In this document: one piece after another, positions 57,432-64,000 of the stretch
Position numbering within the stretch: the stretch's first letter is position 1
Layout of the letters: each line of letters begins with the position of its first letter
Assembly: GCA_944384835.1 (NCBI GenBank)
Contig: CALWUU010000028.1
Location: 52,983-116,982, forward strand
Origin: an uncultured Clostridia bacterium
GTDB taxonomy: Bacteria > Bacillota > Clostridia > Oscillospirales > Acutalibacteraceae
Direction of reading: 5' to 3'
DNA length: 64,000 nt
Notes under the pieces: model-generated
What the model was told of the DNA's origin: nothing
The model's database searches: none
The model's input: only the letters and a program-made list of their open reading frames with translations
Program-made: the position numbers and the translations under genes

Positions 57432-58181
57432 ATGAGAACAATGGCAGATTATACGGCAGTTAGAAAAATTGCCAGCTATGAAGTGAATCTATTTGGTGAA
57501 TTACGATTGTCTGCTGTACTTAGAATTTGTCAAGAGGTTGCGGAAGAACATCTTACTATGTATGATATGGATCACGTAACATTAATGAAAACACAAAATT
57601 TAGCCTTTCTTATTTTAAGAGTGGGTATGAACATAAATCGTTTTCCCAAGGATGGAGAAACCATTACCGTTTTAACTCGGCCGGAGGGGAACAGCGGAGC
57701 ACAGTTTTATCGTTCCTATAAAATATGTGCCGGTCAGGAAGAACTAATGGATATTATGTATTCTAATATTTTAGTGGACAGCAATACCCATAAAATTGCG
57801 CATCCAAGCAGACTTGATTATCTGGAGATAGATATTAAACAGACGCTATCGCCCAAGCAAAAGTTAAATAAGCTAAAAGTACCTGAAGATGCAGAACAAT
57901 GGGGAATACGTCAAATTCGTTTTTCCGATTTGGATTTTAACGGACATATGAGCAACAGTATTTACGGCAATATTATTGAAGATTATTTGCCATATAACTA
58001 TATAAATAATAGTAATATAAAAAGAAAAGAGTTATATCGATTACAAATTAACTATGTAAAAGAGAGTAAACTGAAAGACGATATGATTATTTTTGGAAAA
58101 GAAACAGATCAAGGCTTTATTATGGCGGGTAGTGTTCAAGGCTGCCGTACATTTGAATGCCAAGGACAATTTCGTTCTTAA
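57432..58181 (+). CDS. Acyl-ACP thioesterase
   Basis: A 249-residue double-hotdog thioesterase of the bacterial FatA/FatB-like group, releasing free fatty acids from acyl-ACP. The first hotdog begins YEVNLFGELRLSAVLRICQE. The second holds the signature SDLDFNGHMSNSIYGNIIED, whose Asn and His match the active-site positions. The product chain length cannot be read from sequence. It is probably a single gene, with AAAAAGGA before the ATG. Confidence 0.85.
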   Translation: MRTMADYTAVRKIASYEVNLFGELRLSAVLRICQEVAEEHLTMYDMDHVTLMKTQNLAFLILRVGMNINRFPKDGETITVLTRPEGNSGAQFYRSYKICAGQEELMDIMYSNILVDSNTHKIAHPSRLDYLEIDIKQTLSPKQKLNKLKVPEDAEQWGIRQIRFSDLDFNGHMSNSIYGNIIEDYLPYNYINNSNIKRKELYRLQINYVKESKLKDDMIIFGKETDQGFIMAGSVQGCRTFECQGQFRS

Positions 58182-59945
<1,764 letters not shown>

Positions 59946-59993
59946 TCTGTTTTATTTAAAATAAAAAATTTTATATTTTCTTGAAAATTGTTA

Positions 59994-60059
59994 TTGACAA
60001 AATTATATTTATATAATATAATAAAACTCGCTTCGTTCGACCGAATGTCTACGAAGTGA
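59994..60059 (+). promoter_or_regulatory. tRNA promoter and leader hairpin
   Basis: TTGACA (59994-59999), 17 bp, TATAAT (60017-60022). It is followed by a leader stem CTCGCTTCGT / ACGAAGTGAG (about 60027-60059), likely the 5' processing region of the tRNA transcript. Confidence 0.75.
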
Positions 60060-60066
60060 GGCATAT

Positions 60067-60143
60067 GGCGGCATAGCTCAGCTGGCTAGAGCATTCGGTT
60101 CATACCCGGAGTGTCGATGGTTCAAGTCCATTTGCCGCTACCA
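60067..60143 (+). tRNA. tRNA-Met (CAT), elongator type
   Basis: A cloverleaf can be drawn. The acceptor stem GGCGGCA pairs with TGCCGCT (a G-T wobble at the first pair), the D-arm is GCTCAGCTGGCTAGAGC, the anticodon loop has CAT (CGGTTCATACCCG), the T-arm is GGTTCAAGTCC, and CCA is encoded. A paired first position and no three-GC anticodon stem argue against the initiator form. Confidence 0.93.
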
Positions 60144-60146
60144 TGT

Positions 60147-60221
60147 GGCTCGTTCGTCAAGAGGTTAAGACACCGCCCTTTCACGGCGGGTTCACGGGTT
60201 CGAATCCCGTACGAGTCACCA
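60147..60221 (+). tRNA. tRNA-Glu (TTC)
   Basis: Acceptor stem GGCTCGT / ACGAGTC, anticodon stem CCGCC/GGCGG around CTTTCAC (anticodon TTC), T-arm CGGGTTCGAATCCCG, and encoded CCA. It lies 3 bp after tRNA-Met and shares its promoter and terminator. Confidence 0.96.
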
Positions 60222-60226
60222 GATGA

Positions 60227-60268
60227 AAAAACACATCAACAGAATTTCTGTTGATGTGTTTTCTTTTT
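60227..60268 (+). terminator. Terminator of the tRNA pair
   Basis: AAACACATCAACAGAA / TTCTGTTGATGTGTTT, a long stem with a T-rich tail. Confidence 0.85.
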
Positions 60269-60704
60269 TCTATATCAAAATATTGCTATCGAGAATATGT
60301 GATATCTTTTGAATCAGTTGATTGATAGAAACAATGAATTGCTTTTACCTATTGTGGTTGTTGGGAACATATCTCATAACAATTTATTTAGAGTGGGAAA
60401 GAGAGATGAAGTACGAATGCAAAAGTTTAGTTAACGATATATTTGTTATAAAATATAACGTATTCATAATTTTCATTTTTTTAAAATTTTTTATTTTGGG
60501 AACATGAGTCAAACATATGTGGATGAAAGATGGTGTTGCAATTTTTTACCCTGTTACAAGCACATAACCGAAAGGTACTAAGGAACTTCTAATTATTATG
60601 TGAATATGGTAATATTTAGCTGTCAAAATTGCATTACAATTTTTTTTATGTTATAATATCCCCATTCATGTGAACGTTTAATAAGAAAGAGGTTTATAAT
60701 AAAT
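60269..60704 (+). promoter_or_regulatory. Intergenic region with repeat-type promoter for the lipoprotein gene
   Basis: The promoter is TTGCAT (60629-60634), 17 bp, TATAAT (60652-60657), of the same design as the hisS and mnmG elements (AAAATTGC, CAATTT and TTTTATGTTATAATAT in matching positions). The flanking sequence does not otherwise align with those elements. The remaining 360 bp are AT-rich; a hydrophobic open frame there has no ribosome binding site and is not called. Confidence 0.6.
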
Positions 60705-61325
60705 ATGAAGAAGAGAGTTTTACTAATAGTTGCAGCAATGTCTTTATTGGTAGCGGTTGGTTTAACAGGATGCGGCGGCACAACCGTTGCGGATCCAAAT
60801 GCGTCCTCCAATACTGCAGCCCCTACTGCGTCTATGGCTCTGTCAGAGGTATCCGAAGATAATTTAAATGGTATGATTACTTACTTAAAAGGCAACGGTG
60901 TTATTAATGAAGCAACAACAGACATGAAAGCGGAAATGATAGGCGCCGTTTCAGGAAAAATGGTCCAAGCTATTTATGGGGACAGTGTCGCTTTAGTTGA
61001 AATTTATGAATTCGATAAAGACAATTTAAACGACAATGCACAAGAAGTTATTCAAAACGCAAAAGAAAATGGAAAATTCCAATCTATGGATGGAGAATTA
61101 ACAGCGACTTTGTCCAATAACGAAAAATATCTTATGATATATAAAGATGTTTATACAGATGATACCAATAGACCGATTCAAGAACGTCTTTTAACGTTAT
61201 TCAAAGAATTTGAACCAACCGGAACTTCTTCCAATGCTGACAATGGAACTTCTTCAGAAGAGAATTCATCTGAAAGCCAAGTGAATGATGCTTCCTCTAC
61301 AACTGCTGAAAGCGCAGTTCAATAA
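60705..61325 (+). CDS. Putative lipoprotein of unknown function
   Basis: A 206-residue protein with a lipoprotein signal (lipobox LTGC, Cys23), a Ser/Ala/Thr linker, a compact central domain (about 45-165, with SEDNLNGMITYLKGNGVINEA and SVALVEIYEFDKDNL) and a Ser/Glu-rich tail. The central pattern, alternating beta strands with a hydrophilic MIYKDVYTDD segment, is not a family I can name. It is transcribed alone between strong terminators. Confidence 0.7.
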   Translation: MKKRVLLIVAAMSLLVAVGLTGCGGTTVADPNASSNTAAPTASMALSEVSEDNLNGMITYLKGNGVINEATTDMKAEMIGAVSGKMVQAIYGDSVALVEIYEFDKDNLNDNAQEVIQNAKENGKFQSMDGELTATLSNNEKYLMIYKDVYTDDTNRPIQERLLTLFKEFEPTGTSSNADNGTSSEENSSESQVNDASSTTAESAVQ

Positions 61326-61340
61326 GGGGGCTTTATAACA

Positions 61341-61375
61341 TAAAAAAGCAAGCTCTATGAGCTTGCTTTTTTATT
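61341..61375. terminator. Bidirectional terminator between lipoprotein and hydrolase
   Basis: AAAAAAGCAAGCTC / GAGCTTGCTTTTTT with a three-base loop. The T/A tail overlaps the last codon of the convergent hydrolase. Confidence 0.85.
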
Positions 61376-62339
61376 CTTCATCATTCTGTTTGGATAACGC
61401 GTCAGAAACCTTTTGATTCCACATCATTAATTTTTCCTCCAAATCATTCCAAACAATTTCTTTTTCTGTTTCATTTAGCACTTCGTGGCGCATATGGGGA
61501 TAAATTTGATAGGAAATATTGTCATATCCCACTTGGCGCAAAAGATCTACCGCTTCTAAAAAGCGTTCTTCTGAACCCATGCATGGATCATCTTCTCCGG
61601 AAATAAACCAAATAGGTAAATTAGGATTTGTGACGTTCCATCCTTTAGAACTATAAACCATTTCCATGACTTTAAATAATGCTTGATATCCGCTTAGCGT
61701 AAAATGAAATTGGGTGAGAGGATCATTGTCATACTCCGCCAGAATATCCGGATTGCTGCAGACCCAAGCATTTGGAGATTCTTCACCGGCAAATCTTCCG
61801 TCGTCTTTGTATTTGCTTAAACGATCCAGCAGCTTACTGTGCGCATGGTCTCCTTTTAATGATTCCATAAACTTTACAAGAGTTTGTCCCACTTTACAAC
61901 CGGGTACATAAACAGGACATCCGGATATAATTAAACCGTCTAATGTAAAATCTAATTTTTTCAGATAAGCGCGTGCTATCAAAGAACCCATACTGTGTCC
62001 CAATAAATAAAAGGGCAGACCTGGATGTTTCTTTTTCATTTGGGTTCCTACCAAAGCCACATCTGCAATTAACCCTTTTTCTCCGCCTTGATAGAAATAA
62101 CCCAAATCTTCTTCGGATTTTACACTGCCGCCATGACCTCGGTGATCGTGAATGATACAGGCAAATCCTTTAGAAGCGAGAAATTCCATAACAGAACGAT
62201 ATCTTTCTTTATGCTCACACATTCCATGCGATATTTGTACTATGCCAATCGGAGCAGAATCCGGTGTTATTGTCATAACGCTCAGCTGCAGACCATCTAC
62301 TTTGGAAGGAATATAAAACGATTCTGTTATAACTGCCAT
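61371..62339 (-). CDS. Alpha/beta hydrolase, lysophospholipase/monoacylglycerol lipase-like
   Basis: A 322-residue Hydrolase_4-type serine hydrolase. The nucleophile is in GHSMGS (Ser116), the HDHRGHGGS oxyanion region near residue 65, the acid in SGEDDPCMG and the catalytic His in MRHEVLNE. There is no signal peptide, so it is cytoplasmic or membrane-peripheral. The likely substrates are lysophospholipids or monoglycerides. AAGGAGG precedes the ATG. The 376-bp gap to sleB (62340-62715) holds only the sleB terminator. Confidence 0.85.
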   Translation of the reverse strand: MAVITESFYIPSKVDGLQLSVMTITPDSAPIGIVQISHGMCEHKERYRSVMEFLASKGFACIIHDHRGHGGSVKSEEDLGYFYQGGEKGLIADVALVGTQMKKKHPGLPFYLLGHSMGSLIARAYLKKLDFTLDGLIISGCPVYVPGCKVGQTLVKFMESLKGDHAHSKLLDRLSKYKDDGRFAGEESPNAWVCSNPDILAEYDNDPLTQFHFTLSGYQALFKVMEMVYSSKGWNVTNPNLPIWFISGEDDPCMGSEERFLEAVDLLRQVGYDNISYQIYPHMRHEVLNETEKEIVWNDLEEKLMMWNQKVSDALSKQNDEE

Positions 62340-62665
62340 TGTAATACCTCCTTAATTCATTTTCTTTTCTAAATAGTATCACTTTTTTTCTTAAAAAGAA
62401 ATTGACATACCAAACAAAATTAATTTTGATTTTATATCACCCAGTTACAGCCATAAAATGAGTAACGAAGTGTGGTGAAAATAACATAACAATTATCCTG
62501 CATTTATGGTAAGTGATGACATCAAATAGAGTTTAAATTATTTCCAAACGTTTTTATTTTTTGAAAGTAACTGTGTATTTTTTCTGTTTTATAATTGACA
62601 CATATAATTCTATTAGTTTATCACATTCAAGGACAAATACACGTTTATGCTTATTGTTTCAAAAC

Positions 62666-62705
62666 AAAAAGAACTTTCCTAATATCAAATAAGGAAGTTC
62701 TTTTC
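62666..62705 (-). terminator. Terminator after the sleB gene
   Basis: AAAAAGAACTTTCCT / AAGGAAGTTCTTTT on the minus strand with a 10-nt loop. Confidence 0.8.
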
Positions 62706-62715
62706 GTATGATCCA

Positions 62716-63480
62716 TCAAGCACAAAAGCGATGCTCACCTATTACGGTAAGAACGGGTCTGGATAGCATCCATTGATTACTGGTTTTTGCAGGATTATAA
62801 TAATAAATAGCGCCGCCTGTGGGATCCCACCCATTAATCGCATCCCTTGCAGCTCGGTATGCCGATTCCGCAACCGTATGGTTTACGCCGCCGTCATAGA
62901 GACATGAAAAGGCGCCCGGCTGATAAATAACACCTGCCAATGTATTAGGAAAACTGGGATGCTCAATCCGATTCATAATAACGGCTCCCACAGCAACTTG
63001 TCCTACATATTCTTCGCCGCGGGCTTCGGCAGAAATAATACGGGCTAATAAATCTACTTCGCTCTGTGTAAAACTGCCGTTTCCATCGGTACTGGTACCG
63101 TTATCGTTGCTAGTATTTGTACCAATGCCAAGAGCGGCCAATGTTTTTTCTCCTGCAATACCGTCGGGAGAAAGACCATGATCTCTCTGAAATGCAGTGA
63201 CAGCTTCTTTTGTCTGGTTACCGTAAATACCGTCAACATTTCCCTGTAAATAACCCAGGTCTTTTAATTTGGTTTGAATTTGGCGAACTTCTTCTCCGCG
63301 AGAGCCTAAGTTTGAAAAAACAGCAGTTGTACCCTCTTCAGAAGAAGCAGATTCACCAGTAACTGAATTTTCAGCTTTTACTTTTGCTCCCGCATACTGA
63401 GTAAGCAGTACAATTACAATAATATTCACCAATAAAACAGCTAAAATAGAAAGTATATATTTTAAGCTGATACGTTTCAT
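62716..63480 (-). CDS. sleB: Spore cortex-lytic enzyme SleB-like
   Basis: A 254-residue exported hydrolase. A signal or anchor segment (about 8-30) is followed by a peptidoglycan-binding domain (about 58-117, GEEVRQIQTKLKDLGYLQG), a Ser/Thr/Asn linker, and a SleB/CwlJ hydrolase_2 domain (about 138-254) with catalytic Glu152 in ISAEARGE. Such lytic transglycosylases degrade muramic-lactam-containing cortex during germination, so the host probably sporulates. No ypeB partner is adjacent, which is unusual for Bacillus-type sleB; a vegetative cell-wall role is the alternative. GAAAGGAG precedes the ATG. Confidence 0.85.
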   Translation of the reverse strand: MKRISLKYILSILAVLLVNIIVIVLLTQYAGAKVKAENSVTGESASSEEGTTAVFSNLGSRGEEVRQIQTKLKDLGYLQGNVDGIYGNQTKEAVTAFQRDHGLSPDGIAGEKTLAALGIGTNTSNDNGTSTDGNGSFTQSEVDLLARIISAEARGEEYVGQVAVGAVIMNRIEHPSFPNTLAGVIYQPGAFSCLYDGGVNHTVAESAYRAARDAINGWDPTGGAIYYYNPAKTSNQWMLSRPVLTVIGEHRFCA

Positions 63481-63660
63481 GTAAAAGCTCCTTTCATTTA
63501 TAAAAGATATTGCTCTTAAAGAAGTGTTCCATATTTTTAATAAATTATTTGTTTTTCTATTTTGTTTTACTATGATATGAAATAATTTTTTCTAATATGT
63601 ACAAGCTAATAAAACAGTTTTTCATAAATATAAATATTTTAAAATAATTGCAAAAATGTG

Positions 63661-64000
63661 TTGACTTATGTCAAACTATTTGATATGATATATGAGCGCC
63701 GTTGAACGGGCTAAAAGTTGAAAAGGTTTTTAAAAATCTTTAAAACAATCACTTGACAAAGCAGAAAGACTATGATAAAATAGTGAAGCTGCCCTAAAGA
63801 TGGGCGCCAAGCAAGGACCTTGAAAATTAAACAACACAAGACAACTAAGAAGCGTTAAGATACAGAAATGTAAGACGAATATTAGGAACCCGTAATTCAG
63901 GAAAAGAATTAAGAAAAAAGACGTTAGCAAACGTTGAAGAGCAGAGAACACTCTGAAATAAGATTTGAAGCGCGGAAGCGATTTAAATACCAAATTTTAG
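63661..64000 (+). promoter_or_regulatory. Tandem strong promoters and leader of a probable rRNA operon
   Basis: P1 is TTGACT (63661-63666), 17 bp, TATGAT (63684-63689). P2 is TTGACA (63753-63758), 17 bp, TAAAAT (63776-63781). A GCCC/GGGC hairpin follows near 63791-63805, then ACCTTGAAAATTAAACAACA, a sequence type usual in Firmicutes rRNA leaders. The window ends before any mature 16S sequence. The 63481-63660 stretch is AT-rich and empty. Confidence 0.65.

Noticed and set aside
60322..60507. A 61-residue hydrophobic open frame after the tRNAs
   Set aside because: No ribosome binding site, AT-rich sequence bias explains the Ile/Phe content, and no promoter is evident.

Overview
The window looks like the replication-origin region of a low-GC, Gram-positive, anaerobic, endospore-forming member of Clostridia (probably Eubacteriales, perhaps Oscillospiraceae or a relative; the family is inference). 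The reasons: it holds the canonical Firmicutes origin gene order, with dnaA-dnaN-yaaA-recF-remB-gyrB-gyrA on the minus strand and rpmH-rnpA-yidD-yidC-jag-mnmE-mnmG-rsmG-noc-soj-spo0J on the plus strand; it carries oxygen-independent ribonucleotide reductase (nrdD/nrdG) and rubrerythrin, and a SleB-type cortex-lytic hydrolase; strong sigma-A promoters, purine-rich ribosome binding sites and frequent TTG/GTG starts are typical of this phylum. No insertion sequence, prophage, CRISPR array or rRNA gene lies inside the window.

Layout. 1-4293: end of a cell-shape cluster (mreC end, mreD, PBP2), a MinD-family ATPase without MinC/MinE, and methylglyoxal synthase. 4385-8440: a four-gene iron-siderophore ABC transporter (permease, permease, ATPase, binding lipoprotein) behind a promoter with inverted-repeat operators. 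8489-12700: a degraded gene remnant, a GNAT acetyltransferase and a hisS-aspS operon. 12783-20047: a giant secreted M6 metalloprotease, then a TetR regulator with a MacB-like ABC exporter. 20121-23826: an HxlR regulator and the NrdR-box-controlled nrdD-nrdG pair. 23833-29938: accessory single genes (DUF4340 protein, lipoproteins, endonuclease-like protein, NUDIX hydrolase, M14 peptidase, YbjQ protein, rubrerythrin).

29974-42301 is the leftward origin arm. It is unusual because the gyrase genes are interleaved with five uncharacterised two-membrane-segment proteins: three YcxB-like and two zinc-ribbon. The putative oriC lies between dnaA and dnaN, with a cluster of same-orientation DnaA-box-like 9-mers. 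42233-59945 is the rightward arm: translation and membrane-insertion genes, an SDR-MFS pair inserted between mnmE and mnmG, chromosome segregation genes with two perfect parS sites, serS, an acyl-ACP thioesterase and guaB. 59994-64000 holds tRNA-Met and tRNA-Glu, a lipoprotein, an alpha/beta hydrolase, SleB, and at the right edge tandem promoters with a leader that looks like the start of an rRNA operon.

The most distinctive non-coding signal is a dispersed intergenic element carrying a stereotyped promoter. Its -35 box sits in an AAATTGC/GCAATTT inverted repeat, followed by a TATG-TATAAT -10. It occurs upstream of hisS and mnmG with a 28-bp identical core, and in shorter form upstream of the 60.7-kb lipoprotein gene.
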